The notes under the pieces: model-generated
The model's database searches: none
What the model saw: the letters and a program-made list of their open reading frames with translations, nothing else
What the model was told of the DNA's origin: nothing
Made by a program: the position numbers and the translations under genes
Assembly (NCBI GenBank): GCA_963698275.1
Contig: CAVOQE010000003.1
Location: forward strand, 124,001 to 188,000
DNA from: Anderseniella sp963698275
GTDB lineage: Bacteria; Pseudomonadota; Alphaproteobacteria; Rhizobiales; Aestuariivirgaceae
DNA length: 64,000 nucleotides
Direction of reading: 5' to 3'
Shown: one piece after another, positions 28,064 to 36,690 of the stretch
Numbering within the stretch: the stretch's first letter is position 1
Layout: each line of letters starts with the position of its first letter

Positions 28064-28101
28064 GAGGGATTGCTTCCTTTGGTGCTGCTGCACCGGATAT
28101 C

Positions 28102-28140
28102 AAAAAAGACCTGCGCAAAACAGCAGTTTCACGCAGGCCT
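28102..28140 (-). terminator. Rho-independent terminator after the liv operon
   Basis: On the minus strand CCTGCG (28137-28132) pairs with CGCAGG (28115-28110). The stem is followed by TC and six T residues (28107-28102). It lies 27 bp past the binding-protein stop and before pyrC, so it should end liv transcripts. Confidence 0.65.
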
Positions 28141-28166
28141 GGTAAGTGTGTTCGCTGAATGCCAGT

Positions 28167-29375
28167 CTATTTCAGCAGTTCCTTGGCCCATTTGCCGTCG
28201 TCGCCGACAACATTGACCGCAAACACGCCGCTGACATCGCCATTGGCGTCAAAGTCGGCACTGCCGGAAGCGCCTTCATAGTTGATGTCCTTGCCATCGG
28301 CGATCAGCTGCTTGGCTTTTGCCCATTCACCGGGACGAACCACTTCGCCATTGCCATTTGAAATGGCCCTGAGTGCGTCCTTGATCTTGGCACGATCGGC
28401 AGATCCGGCTTTCTCAATGGCCAGCGCCATCATGAAGGTGGCGTCGTAGCCATGGGCAGCATAGGGAGCTGCCGGGTCTGCACCGGTTGCCTTGAAGGCA
28501 TCTGCGAAGGCCTGGTAGGACGCATCGCCGGTATCGGACGAAGCCTGGGTGATCGAGATCTTACCTTTCAGATTGTCGGCGCCGATCTGGTCAATCACGG
28601 ACTGATCGAACATCCCGTCAGCAGCAAAGAACTTGTCGAACAGGCCGTTTTCAAGGCTGTTCTTGATGATGGTGATGCCGCTTGACCCATAATAGGCAAA
28701 GATCGCAATGGCTTCGGGCCCGCCCGCTGTCAGTGTCTGCAGTTCGGACCGGTACGATGCCTTGTTGGGCTCATGCGCCTGGTTGGCGGTGATCTCGCCG
28801 CCCATCTTCTTGAACTCTTCCTCAAATACCTTGGCGATGCCGGCATTGTAGTCATCGTTGGAATAGGTCATGGCGACCTTCTTGAGGCCGGCCTTGTTGA
28901 CCAGTTGCGCAATTGCCAGGCCCTGATAGGCATCCGACGGGGCAACACGGAACACGGTATCATTGTCTTCCAGCTCGGTTACCGAAGGTGCTGTTGCTGA
29001 GTCAGACAACACGGCAACTCCTGCCGGGATGGTAACGGCCTGCACGGATGCGTTGGTGGCGCCGGAACAGCTTGGACCGACAATGCCGACAACCTGCTCG
29101 ACATTGACAAGCTTGCCGACGGCGTCAACTGCCGCCTTGGGATCACAGGCGGTGTCGCCGATAACCATTTCCAGCGTGTCACCCTTCAACAGTCCGCCTT
29201 CTGCGTTGATCTGGTCACGGGCCAGGTCGCGGCCCTTGACGATGGTGGCAACCAGCTCGGCAATCGGCCCGGTTACCCCGCCGGCCGAGCCGACCTTGAT
29301 GCTGTCAGCATGTGCGGCCGTCGCAAACATCGCCGCGGCACAGGCAGTTACAGCCAGTTGTTTTACAAGTTTCAT
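28167..29375 (-). CDS. Branched-chain amino acid type ABC transporter substrate-binding protein
   Basis: A 402-aa periplasmic binding protein of the LivJ/LivK class (Peripla_BP_6). The signal peptide is KLVKQLAVTACAAAMFATAAHA. The mature protein begins DSIKVGSAGGVTGPIAELV, the usual first strand, and has PSCSGATNASVQAV and VAPSDAYQGLAIAQLV. ATG 29375 is used; GTG 29381 two codons earlier also fits the GGAGGAG site. It is the last gene of the livG-F-H-M-binding-protein operon. The actual ligand could be leucine/valine or another small amino acid or amide. Confidence 0.9.
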   Translation of the reverse strand: MKLVKQLAVTACAAAMFATAAHADSIKVGSAGGVTGPIAELVATIVKGRDLARDQINAEGGLLKGDTLEMVIGDTACDPKAAVDAVGKLVNVEQVVGIVGPSCSGATNASVQAVTIPAGVAVLSDSATAPSVTELEDNDTVFRVAPSDAYQGLAIAQLVNKAGLKKVAMTYSNDDYNAGIAKVFEEEFKKMGGEITANQAHEPNKASYRSELQTLTAGGPEAIAIFAYYGSSGITIIKNSLENGLFDKFFAADGMFDQSVIDQIGADNLKGKISITQASSDTGDASYQAFADAFKATGADPAAPYAAHGYDATFMMALAIEKAGSADRAKIKDALRAISNGNGEVVRPGEWAKAKQLIADGKDINYEGASGSADFDANGDVSGVFAVNVVGDDGKWAKELLK

Positions 29376-29436
29376 ATTCACTCACTCCTCCACTGAACAA
29401 ACAGCCTGTCAGGGCTGTTCCAAAAAGACGTATACA

Positions 29437-30408
29437 TCATGGCTCATTTTTGCCCGGCGATGAAGGGCGTGTTTCAGGCAGCAGGCCTTGCGGGTTTTTC
29501 TGCAGGAAAATCTGCAGCAGCAGGCCAATCAGGAAGATACGCACATAGGCCGAGCGAATTCCGGCATCACTCATGCCGATCGCATCAAGCAGTCTCGGCG
29601 CCACGATTTCCGAGGCCGACCACAGTGTCCAGACCAGGAACGCACCCAGAATGGCGCCCTTGTTGTTGGCGCTGCCGCCAATCACCAGCATCACGAAAAC
29701 AATGAACGTCGCCAGTAGCGGATCTGTGGTCTGCGGGTTCACAAATTTGAGGTAGTGCGCCATCAGTGCACCGGCCAGGGCCATGATCATGCAGCCGATG
29801 ACAAAGCCTTCCATGCGGAAAGTCTCGACGTTCTTGCCGGCTGCCTTGGCTGATGTCTCATTGTCGCGGATGGCGGTCATGACCCGGCCCCATGGCGATT
29901 TGCGCGCGATTTCCATGAGCCAGTAAACGCCTGCCAGGGTTACGAGGACAACGCCGAGAAAGGCAAACTGGTTCAGCGGTTCGGGCAGGCCTTCGAACGG
30001 ACGCGGTATCTGTGAAATGCCGCGCGGGCCATTGGTGGCCCAGGTCTCGTTATTGACGATCAGGCGGAAGATTTCCGCAAGGCCGATGGTGGCAATGGCC
30101 AGATAATCACTTCTCAGCTTCAGACACACCTTGCCGACCAGAAACGCGACGATGCCGGCCACCAGCATGGCGGCAATGGCGGCCACCACATAAGGCATCT
30201 GGAAGCCGCCGATGTGACTTGTATGCGGATTGGTCGTCAGGATTGCTGCGGTATAGGCGCCAATGCCGAAGAAACCGGCAATGCCCGCATTGAACAGGCC
30301 GGTAAAACCCCACTGCACGTTGAGGCCGAGGGACAAAATGGCATACATGCCGCCGACCGTGAGCAGCGAGACGCCATAGAGCATATATCCGTAGAGTACC
30401 GGGTCCAT
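29437..30408 (-). CDS. livM: Branched-chain amino acid type ABC transporter permease (LivM-like)
   Basis: A 323-aa permease with eight to nine hydrophobic helices. The LivM block VQWGFTGLFNAGIAGFFGIGAYTAAIL is present, and SDYLAIATIGLAEIFRLIVNNE forms the coupling-helix region. The start at ATG 30408 overlaps the livH stop by one base in an ATGA arrangement. It forms the membrane channel with LivH. Confidence 0.9.
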   Translation of the reverse strand: MDPVLYGYMLYGVSLLTVGGMYAILSLGLNVQWGFTGLFNAGIAGFFGIGAYTAAILTTNPHTSHIGGFQMPYVVAAIAAMLVAGIVAFLVGKVCLKLRSDYLAIATIGLAEIFRLIVNNETWATNGPRGISQIPRPFEGLPEPLNQFAFLGVVLVTLAGVYWLMEIARKSPWGRVMTAIRDNETSAKAAGKNVETFRMEGFVIGCMIMALAGALMAHYLKFVNPQTTDPLLATFIVFVMLVIGGSANNKGAILGAFLVWTLWSASEIVAPRLLDAIGMSDAGIRSAYVRIFLIGLLLQIFLQKNPQGLLPETRPSSPGKNEP

Positions 30409-31313
30409 CAGAAGCTCTTTCCTTTGAACAGGCCTGTCGGGCGCCATACCAGTATTGCGATCATGATGGCAAACGCGATGCCCTGCTTGTAGCCGGGATC
30501 GAGCAACGGCCCATCACCGAGCCAGGGATATGACGACAGTTCTTCAGCAACCCCGATGACCAGGCCGCCTGCCATTGCGCCATAGGGTTTGCCGACACCG
30601 CCGAGAATGGCGGCTGCAAACATTGGCAGCAGGATCTTGAAACCCATCATGGTGTCGACCTGGGTGTCCACCGCCAGAAACACACCGGCCGCACAGGCCA
30701 GGCCGGCACCCATCACCCACGTCGCCATGACCACTTTTTCGGTGTTGATGCCGGTCAGCCGCGCCAGTTCCGGCGAGTCCGACGTGGCCCGCATCGCCTT
30801 GCCGATCTTCGTGTAGGTGAGCACATAATGGACCGCATACATCAACAACAGCGCACCACCGATGATGAAAACATGCTTGAGCGGCAAACTGAAGAAATCA
30901 AGCAACTGCAGACGCGGCTGAATGCCGGGCAGGATGGTCTTCAACTGCACGCCCCAGGAAAACTGGGTCACGGACCGGATCATCAGCATCAGTCCGAACG
31001 ATGCGATCACCAATATGATCACGGGCGATGCCCGCAGCGGTTTGTAGAACGCCTTGTCGATCAGCAGAACGACCATGATCGTCAACATCATTGAAACCGG
31101 CATCAGGACCAGCAGGATCAACAACATTGACTTGAAGCCGGTCAATTGCACCAAGGACCAGGCGATATAGACACCCAGTGTCATGGTTTCGCCATGGGCG
31201 AAGTTTGCAAATCGCAGGATGCCGAAGGTCATGGTGATGCCGATGGCACCGAGCGCATAGATCGATCCAAGCACCAGGCCGGGGATAAGGTAGAAATTGA
31301 TGAACTCAGCCAT
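30408..31313 (-). CDS. livH: Branched-chain amino acid type ABC transporter permease (LivH-like)
   Basis: A 301-aa inner-membrane permease. Its N-terminus LIPGLVLGSIYALGAIGITM and the block FGILRFANFAHGETMTLGVY are typical of LivH, as is AAILGGVGKPYGAMAGGLVIG near the C-terminus. ATG 31313 lies four bases after the livF stop. The longer upstream frame overlaps livF and is not used. Confidence 0.92.
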   Translation of the reverse strand: MAEFINFYLIPGLVLGSIYALGAIGITMTFGILRFANFAHGETMTLGVYIAWSLVQLTGFKSMLLILLVLMPVSMMLTIMVVLLIDKAFYKPLRASPVIILVIASFGLMLMIRSVTQFSWGVQLKTILPGIQPRLQLLDFFSLPLKHVFIIGGALLLMYAVHYVLTYTKIGKAMRATSDSPELARLTGINTEKVVMATWVMGAGLACAAGVFLAVDTQVDTMMGFKILLPMFAAAILGGVGKPYGAMAGGLVIGVAEELSSYPWLGDGPLLDPGYKQGIAFAIMIAILVWRPTGLFKGKSF

Positions 31314-31317
31314 AAAC

Positions 31318-32100
31318 TTAAGTCTTCCCGCTCTTGCGTGGCTGTTTTCCTGCCGCGGGTTTTCGGGGCTTTGCAGGCAGTTTTTCAGGTTGCTTGCCGC
31401 CGCCAAGGAACATTTCGGCCACTTCCGTGTCGTTGAGCAGGTCCTGGCCGGTGCCTTCAAACCGGTTCTTGCCGTCCACCAGCACATAGCCTCTGTTGGC
31501 GATACCCAGAGCCTGCTTGGCATTCTGTTCGACCATCAGGATGGGCGTGCCGGCGCTGTTGATGGTTTTGACGGTTTCAAAAATCTCACCCCGGAACTTC
31601 GGCGACAGGCCGGCAGTGGGTTCGTCCAGCAGCAGGATTTTCGGTTCCAGCATCAACGCCTTGCCCATGGCCACCATCTGGCGCTGGCCGCCGGACAGGG
31701 TGCCGGCAGCCTGTTGGCGTTTTTCCAGCAAAGGCGGAAACATCTCGTAGATTTCATTCAGCCGCGGTTTGAAATCATCGGTGCGCACGAACGCTCCCAT
31801 TTCAAGGTTTTCCTCGACCGTCAGGCTGGGAAAGATATTGCCGGTCTGCGGCACATAGCACACACCCTGGCGCACCACTTTTTCCGGTGGCGTGTTGGTG
31901 ATGGCAGTGCCGTCCAGGAGCACCGCGCCGTCGGTGAGTTTGAGCAGGCCGAACACGGCTTTCATGGCGGTGGATTTGCCGGCACCGTTGGGTCCGATAA
32001 TGACGACGATTTCACCGCTATCAACGTGCATTGAAACACCGTGCAGAATCTGGGTGTCACCATACCCGCCCACGACATTGTCAAGTTCAAGGACACGCAT
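31318..32100 (-). CDS. livF: Branched-chain amino acid type ABC transporter ATPase (LivF-like)
   Basis: A 260-aa ATPase. Walker A is GPNGAGKSTAMKAV, signature LSGGQRQMVAMGKALM, Walker B ILLLDEPTAGLSP. The LivF-type phrase VCYVPQTGNIFPSLTVEENL is present. The C-terminus has an unusual basic, Pro/Lys-rich tail of about 20 residues (from KQPEKLPAKPRKPAAGKQ). ATG 32100 shares its A with the end of the livG stop region. Confidence 0.92.
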   Translation of the reverse strand: MRVLELDNVVGGYGDTQILHGVSMHVDSGEIVVIIGPNGAGKSTAMKAVFGLLKLTDGAVLLDGTAITNTPPEKVVRQGVCYVPQTGNIFPSLTVEENLEMGAFVRTDDFKPRLNEIYEMFPPLLEKRQQAAGTLSGGQRQMVAMGKALMLEPKILLLDEPTAGLSPKFRGEIFETVKTINSAGTPILMVEQNAKQALGIANRGYVLVDGKNRFEGTGQDLLNDTEVAEMFLGGGKQPEKLPAKPRKPAAGKQPRKSGKT

Positions 32101-32867
32101 CACGCTGCTTCCTCGCCGCCGCCAAGATAGGCATCCAGCACATCCGGATTGGAGCGTACTTGTTCCATTGTACCCTGCATCAGTACGGTTCCTTCCGCCA
32201 GCACGATGACCGGGTCGCACAAGGCAGCAATCAGTTCCATGTCATGCTCGATAATGCAGAACGTGTAGCCGCGCTCTTCGCGCAGCCTGGTAATCATTTC
32301 GCGGATCTTGAGCAGCAGGGTCGGATTGACGCCGGCGCCCGGTTCGTCGAGCAACACAAGTTTCGCATCGGTCATCATGGTGCGGCCAAGCTCAAGCAGC
32401 TTTTTCTGGCCGCCGGACAAATTTCCGGCACGTTCGTCCCTGAGATGGGAGATCGACAGGAACTCGAGCGCGTCTTCCGCCATGTGGCGAACCTGTTCCT
32501 CGCGGGCTTTCACGGCGCCCGGTTTCAGCCAGTTGTTGAAGATGTGTTCGCCCGGTTGCGCCGCCGGTACGACCATCAGATTTTCCAGCACGGTCATCTT
32601 GGCAAATTCGTGCGGAATCTGGAACGTGCGGACAATGCCGAGGTGAAACATTTTGTGGGTCGGAAGCCCGGTAATGTTTTTGCCCTGGAAAATAATCCTG
32701 CCGGCGGTCGGCTCCATTTCGCCCGCGATCATGTTGAACAAGGTTGTCTTGCCCGCGCCGTTCGGGCCGATCAATCCGGTGATTGATCCTTCTTCAATTT
32801 TGAAACTGCAGTCGCGTACAGCCTGCAGCCCGCCAAAGCTCTTGCTCAGCTTTTCTACGCTTAACAC
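32100..32867 (-). CDS. livG: Branched-chain amino acid type ABC transporter ATPase (LivG-like)
   Basis: A 255-aa ATPase and first gene of the operon. Walker A is GPNGAGKTTLFNMI, signature NLSGGQKKLLELGRTMM, Walker B LVLLDEPGAGVNP. GIVRTFQIPHEFAKMTVLENLMV identifies the LivG type. The start is GTG 32867, seven bases after AGGGTGGG. It is divergent from the methyltransferase gene across about 170 bp that must hold both promoters. Confidence 0.92.
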   Translation of the reverse strand: MLSVEKLSKSFGGLQAVRDCSFKIEEGSITGLIGPNGAGKTTLFNMIAGEMEPTAGRIIFQGKNITGLPTHKMFHLGIVRTFQIPHEFAKMTVLENLMVVPAAQPGEHIFNNWLKPGAVKAREEQVRHMAEDALEFLSISHLRDERAGNLSGGQKKLLELGRTMMTDAKLVLLDEPGAGVNPTLLLKIREMITRLREERGYTFCIIEHDMELIAALCDPVIVLAEGTVLMQGTMEQVRSNPDVLDAYLGGGEEAA

Positions 32868-33037
32868 GAAATGCCCACCCTGTTATCCCGTTCGCGAATT
32901 GGGCTTTCGCCGATCCTCGCCAGTGCAATATGATCAGTCCGGGCAGATACTTGCAAGTCATCAGATAAAGTTTCTTGCAAGCAATGGGGATTGATCTGAA
33001 ATTGCCAGAATCAATTGGGAAACAGGTGAGACGCGAG

Positions 33038-33817
33038 ATGACGCAGTCTGAAGAACTCTATCCGGAGCCTGTCATCGGGTTTCTGGAAATGTTGTGGGGA
33101 CGGGGCTGGCTGTCGCCCGGCGGACCGGATGAACTTCAACGACTGCTTGACGGCGAAGACTTTCGCAGCAAGCACATTCTCGATATCGGGTGTGGCGCCG
33201 GTGGTATTGATTGCCTGCTGGTCAGAGACTATGGCGCAGCAAAAATCACCGGCATTGACGTGGAAGCCTCCGTGCTGGCGGCAGCCCGCAAGCGTACCCG
33301 TGAAGCCGGCATTTCCGATCGCGTGGAACTGGTTCAGGTCGAACCGGGCCCACTGCCGTTTGCAGACGAGATGTTCGATGTGGTGTTTTCAAAGGATTCG
33401 ATCGTCCACATTCCGGGCAAGCATGAACTGGCCAGGGACGCGTTTCGTGTTTTGAAACCCGGCGGTGTGTTCGTGGCATCCGACTGGCTGATATCGCATG
33501 ACGATGAGCCTTCGCCCGAGATGCGCGCCTACCTGACATCGGAGGACCTTGGTTTCGTCATGGCCTCGCCGACGGCTTACGCAGATGCTCTGGAACAGGC
33601 AGGATTTGTTGATGTGGCATTGACCAGTCGCAATGCGTGGTATCGCGATCAGGCCAAACGGGAGCTGGCCCTGCTGCAAGGGGAATTGCACGATGCAGCG
33701 GTTGCGGAACTGGGCCATGAAGATGTCGAACACAATATTCAGACATGGGGGTTGATGATCAAGGTACTGGAGACCGGCGAGCATTGCCCGCATCATGTGC
33801 GCGGGCGAAAGCCATGA
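33038..33817 (+). CDS. Class I SAM-dependent methyltransferase, likely small-amine N-methyltransferase type
   Basis: A 259-aa cytosolic methyltransferase. Motif I is ILDIGCGAGGIDCLLV, motif II region KITGIDVEASVLAAARKR, and the post-I block is FDVVFSKDSIVHIPGK. The last resembles phosphoethanolamine and dimethylglycine methyltransferases. ATG 33038 is preceded by AGGTGAG at eight bases; ATG 32984 is an alternative giving 18 more residues. Its stop overlaps the start of a BetI-like regulator (ATGA), which supports a link to choline, betaine or methylamine metabolism. Confidence 0.8.
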   Translation: MTQSEELYPEPVIGFLEMLWGRGWLSPGGPDELQRLLDGEDFRSKHILDIGCGAGGIDCLLVRDYGAAKITGIDVEASVLAAARKRTREAGISDRVELVQVEPGPLPFADEMFDVVFSKDSIVHIPGKHELARDAFRVLKPGGVFVASDWLISHDDEPSPEMRAYLTSEDLGFVMASPTAYADALEQAGFVDVALTSRNAWYRDQAKRELALLQGELHDAAVAELGHEDVEHNIQTWGLMIKVLETGEHCPHHVRGRKP

Positions 33818-34461
33818 CGTTGTCGGAAAGAGCCAGGCCGAGAAAAGCGGCCCGCGACGTGCGCCGCAGGCAGCTCATCGAAGCAACCATCGATGTGCTG
33901 GCGACACGCGGCTATGCCAGCCTGACCATCTCCGATGTGTCGCGCGGGGCCGGCCTGTCGCTGGGCATTGTGAATTTTCATTTTGAGTCCAAGGCTGCAC
34001 TGCTTGCCGACACATTGAAATACCTGGCTGTCCAGTATCGCGACAACTGGATGGCGGCGGTCGAGCGGGCCGGTGATGATCCTGCTGCCCGGTTGTACGC
34101 CATGACCAGCGCGGACTTTGATGAAGATGTCTGTACGCCGCGCACGCTGCAGGCATGGGTGAGTTTCTGGGCGGAGGCCCAGTCAAGGCCCGCCTATGAT
34201 GAAGTGTATGGCGAGGAAGAAGCAGAATATCTGCAAACGCTGGAAGCCATGTGCGCTGATATTTCCAGCGACGGTAATTACGACAGACCGCAATCGGGCA
34301 AGCTTGATGCCCGCGTGATCAACGCTTTGACCGACGGGTTGTGGGTCGCACTTGCCCATACGCCGCCGGGCATAACCCGGACACAAGCCCTGAACACTCT
34401 GCACAATTGCCTGGCAGCGTTTTACCCTGCGCATTTTGACGCAAACGGGCCTGTCAATTGA
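33814..34461 (+). CDS. BetI-like TetR-family transcriptional regulator
   Basis: A 215-aa repressor. The N-terminal HTH is RRQLIEATIDVLATRGYASL with TISDVSRGAGLSLGIVNFHF, which is close to BetI, the choline-responsive regulator of betaine synthesis. The C-terminal ligand domain includes RTLQAWVSFWAEAQSRPAY, also BetI-like. It is coupled by ATGA overlap to the methyltransferase, so it may regulate that gene in response to a choline-like compound. betA and betB are not in the window. Confidence 0.82.
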   Translation: MTLSERARPRKAARDVRRRQLIEATIDVLATRGYASLTISDVSRGAGLSLGIVNFHFESKAALLADTLKYLAVQYRDNWMAAVERAGDDPAARLYAMTSADFDEDVCTPRTLQAWVSFWAEAQSRPAYDEVYGEEEAEYLQTLEAMCADISSDGNYDRPQSGKLDARVINALTDGLWVALAHTPPGITRTQALNTLHNCLAAFYPAHFDANGPVN

Positions 34462-34543
34462 CCCTGACCCACATTGGTTTATAAGACGCGGGAACACATT
34501 CCTTTCCTCTTTCGGGCAAAGCCCAAACTTATCGGAGATCACC

Positions 34544-35551
34544 ATGGCGGTACGCGTTGCTATCAACGGATTTGGTCGCATTGGGCGCAACATCTTGCGC
34601 GCCATTGCAGAAGCGGGACGCAAGGACATAAAGGTCGTTGCGATCAATGATCTGGGCCCGGTGGAAACCAATGCCCATCTGCTGCGCTTCGACAGTGTGC
34701 ACGGCAAGTTTCCCGGCACCGTCAAGGTCAAGGGCGATCAGATCAACTGTGGCACCGGCTGGATTAAGGTAACCGCCGAGCGCGACCCGTCCAAGCTGCC
34801 CTGGAAAGAAATCGGCGTTGATGTGGCGATGGAGTGCACCGGCATTTTCACCTCGCGTGATGCTGCTGCAGCGCACCTGACGGCAGGCGCCAGGGAGGTG
34901 TTGATTTCCGCGCCTGGTGCAAATGCCGACATGACAGTGGTTTACGGCGTGAACCATGACCAGCTTACCGGCAAGCACAAGGTGGTCTCCAACGCGTCAT
35001 GCACCACCAACTGCCTGGCACCGGTGGCCAAGGTGCTGAATGATGCGTTTGGTATCGAGCACGGCTTCATGACCACCATTCATTCCTACACCGGCGATCA
35101 GCCGACACTGGATACCATGCACAAGGATCTGTACCGGGGCCGCGCGGCTGCAGTGTCGATGATCCCGACCTCCACCGGCGCGGCCAAGGCCGTCGGCCTT
35201 GTGCTGCCGGAACTGAACGGCAAGCTCGACGGCGTGGCCATTCGGGTGCCGACACCCAATGTGTCGGTGGTCGACCTGAAGTGCGTCATGTCCAGACCGG
35301 TCACGGTTGAACAGGTCAATCGCGCCATGATCAAGGCTTCCAGGGGTGACCTGAAGGGCATCCTGGGCGTCACCGATCAGCCCAATGTGTCGATCGATTT
35401 CAATCATGACCCGCATTCTTCAATCCTGCATCTCGATCAGACCAAGGTGATGGACGGCACGCTGGTGCGGGTGATGAGCTGGTATGACAATGAGTGGGGC
35501 TTCTCCAACCGCATGTCCGATACCGCAATCGCCCTGCACAAGGCGAAGTGA
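34544..35551 (+). CDS. gap: Glyceraldehyde-3-phosphate dehydrogenase, type I
   Basis: A 335-aa glycolytic/gluconeogenic enzyme. NAD-binding starts VAINGFGRIGRNILRAI. The catalytic cysteine is in SNASCTTNCLAPVAKVL, with the His partner in GFMTTIHSYTGDQ. The C-terminal signature is MSWYDNEWGFSNRM. ATG 34544 has a GGAGA site; the upstream extension overlaps the regulator and is non-coding. rpe starts six bases after the stop, so the two are probably co-transcribed. Confidence 0.95.
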   Translation: MAVRVAINGFGRIGRNILRAIAEAGRKDIKVVAINDLGPVETNAHLLRFDSVHGKFPGTVKVKGDQINCGTGWIKVTAERDPSKLPWKEIGVDVAMECTGIFTSRDAAAAHLTAGAREVLISAPGANADMTVVYGVNHDQLTGKHKVVSNASCTTNCLAPVAKVLNDAFGIEHGFMTTIHSYTGDQPTLDTMHKDLYRGRAAAVSMIPTSTGAAKAVGLVLPELNGKLDGVAIRVPTPNVSVVDLKCVMSRPVTVEQVNRAMIKASRGDLKGILGVTDQPNVSIDFNHDPHSSILHLDQTKVMDGTLVRVMSWYDNEWGFSNRMSDTAIALHKAK

Positions 35552-35557
35552 TAAGTC

Positions 35558-36232
35558 ATGGCGCGCCCCATACTCATTTCACCGTCGATCCTGTCGGCAG
35601 ATTTTGCCAGGCTGGGAGACGAGGTGCGCGCCATTGACGAACAGGGTTGCGACTGGGTGCATGTCGATGTGATGGACGGGCATTTTGCGCCCAACATCAC
35701 CATCGGCCCGATGATCGTGAAAGCCATCCGGCCGGTGACCAAAAAGGTGCTCGACGTACACCTGATGATCACCCCGGCAGACCCGTTCATCGCAGCTTTT
35801 GCCGAGGCCGGTTCCGACATCATCACGGTTCATGCCGAAGCGGGCCCGCATCTTGATCGCACGCTGCAGTTGATCAGGTCGCTTGGGAAAAAGGCCGGGG
35901 TGTCACTCAACCCGTCGACACCGGAAAACGTGATCGAGTATGTGCTCGACAAGCTCGACCTCATATTGGTCATGACGGTCAACCCGGGTTTCGGCGGACA
36001 GGCCTTCATTCCTGAAATGGCAACCAAGATCGCCCGCATCAAGGATATGGTCGGCGACCGCGACATCCATATTGAAGTGGATGGCGGCATCAGTGAGAAA
36101 ACGGCCGGCATCGTCGCCGCCGCAGGTGCGGATGTTCTGGTGGCCGGTTCTGCTGTTTACCAGAACAATGATCCGGCCAGATACGGTGCCAACATGGACG
36201 CCATTCGCACTGCTGCGGTCTCCGCGATTTAG
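35558..36232 (+). CDS. rpe: Ribulose-phosphate 3-epimerase
   Basis: A 224-aa TIM-barrel enzyme interconverting ribulose-5-P and xylulose-5-P. The family motifs are ISPSILSADFARLGDEV, VHVDVMDGHFAPNITIGP (metal His and catalytic Asp), LDVHLMITPADPF, VMTVNPGFGGQAFIP and IEVDGGISEKTA. All residues appear intact. It sits directly behind gap, linking glycolysis and the pentose phosphate pathway. A hairpin (36257-36272) lies 24 bp beyond the stop. Confidence 0.95.
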   Translation: MARPILISPSILSADFARLGDEVRAIDEQGCDWVHVDVMDGHFAPNITIGPMIVKAIRPVTKKVLDVHLMITPADPFIAAFAEAGSDIITVHAEAGPHLDRTLQLIRSLGKKAGVSLNPSTPENVIEYVLDKLDLILVMTVNPGFGGQAFIPEMATKIARIKDMVGDRDIHIEVDGGISEKTAGIVAAAGADVLVAGSAVYQNNDPARYGANMDAIRTAAVSAI

Positions 36233-36238
36233 TTGGGG

Positions 36239-36272
36239 TTTATATCGCTCACGCCAGCAGCCTGACGGCTGC
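36239..36272 (-). repeat. Inverted partial copy of the 111-bp repeat
   Basis: This 34-bp segment is the reverse complement, with one mismatch, of the ends of both direct repeats downstream (36515-36548 and 36657-36690). It could pair with either to form a large cruciform. Confidence 0.75.
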
Positions 36273-36284
36273 AGCTTCTTTTGT
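36257..36284 (+). terminator. Possible terminator after gap-rpe
   Basis: GCAGCC (36257-36262) pairs with GGCTGC (36267-36272) across a TGAC loop, followed by AGCTTCTTTTG. The T-run is imperfect. The same hairpin is part of the inverted copy of the 111-bp repeat family. Confidence 0.4.
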
Positions 36285-36346
36285 GGTCGAACCGCTTGTC
36301 CGCCTTCGGCTGGCCGTTCTCCGATCCTGAACAACCGTTTTTTACC

Positions 36347-36436
36347 TTCGTCATTCCCGCGAAAGCGGGAATCCATACTTGGCGGCATACAGCGCACTTG
36401 CTGGCATTGGATCCCCGTTTTCACGGGGATGACGCT
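36347..36436. repeat. REP-like palindromic doublet
   Basis: Two halves in inverted orientation: CGTCATTCCCGCGAAAGCGG near 36350 and, on the other strand from about 36434, CGTCATCCCCGTGAAAACGG. Each half is itself a hairpin. The form is that of widespread bacterial REP or short MITE-like elements. No transposase is adjacent. Confidence 0.7.
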
Positions 36437-36437
36437 G

Positions 36438-36548
36438 GTGATGAGCACCTCCGAAGCACGAAAGTGCTGAGGCAAGCGCGACCGCGCGCCGCACGAAGTG
36501 CGCCCCCGCGGAGCGCAGCCGTCAGGCTGCTTGCGTGAGCGATATAAA
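36438..36548 (+). repeat. Direct repeat unit 1 (111 bp, three hairpins)
   Basis: The unit runs from GTGATGAGCACCTCCGAAGC to GCGTGAGCGATATAAA. It holds three hairpins in order: AGCAC gaaa GTGCT, CGCAC gaa GTGCG and GCAGCC gtca GGCTGC. It differs from unit 2 at only a few positions. Confidence 0.85.
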
Positions 36549-36579
36549 CCAACCCGTTCTCGTACTTTGAACAGCTATA

Positions 36580-36690
36580 GTGATGAACTCCTCCGAAGCA
36601 CGCCAGTGCTGAGGCAAGGCCGACCGCGCGCCGCACGAAGTGCGCCCCCGCGGAGCGCAGCCGTCAGGCTGCTTGCGTGAGCGATATAAA
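36580..36690 (+). repeat. Direct repeat unit 2 (111 bp, three hairpins)
   Basis: This is a near-identical copy of unit 1, offset by 142 bp. In the first hairpin the loop changes from gaaa to gcca while the AGCAC/GTGCT stem is kept, which suggests the fold is what is conserved. Confidence 0.85.

Noticed and set aside
36448..36690. The pair of 111-bp repeats as a CRISPR array
   Set aside because: There are only two units, each over 100 bp with internal hairpins, and no cas genes or short uniform spacers.
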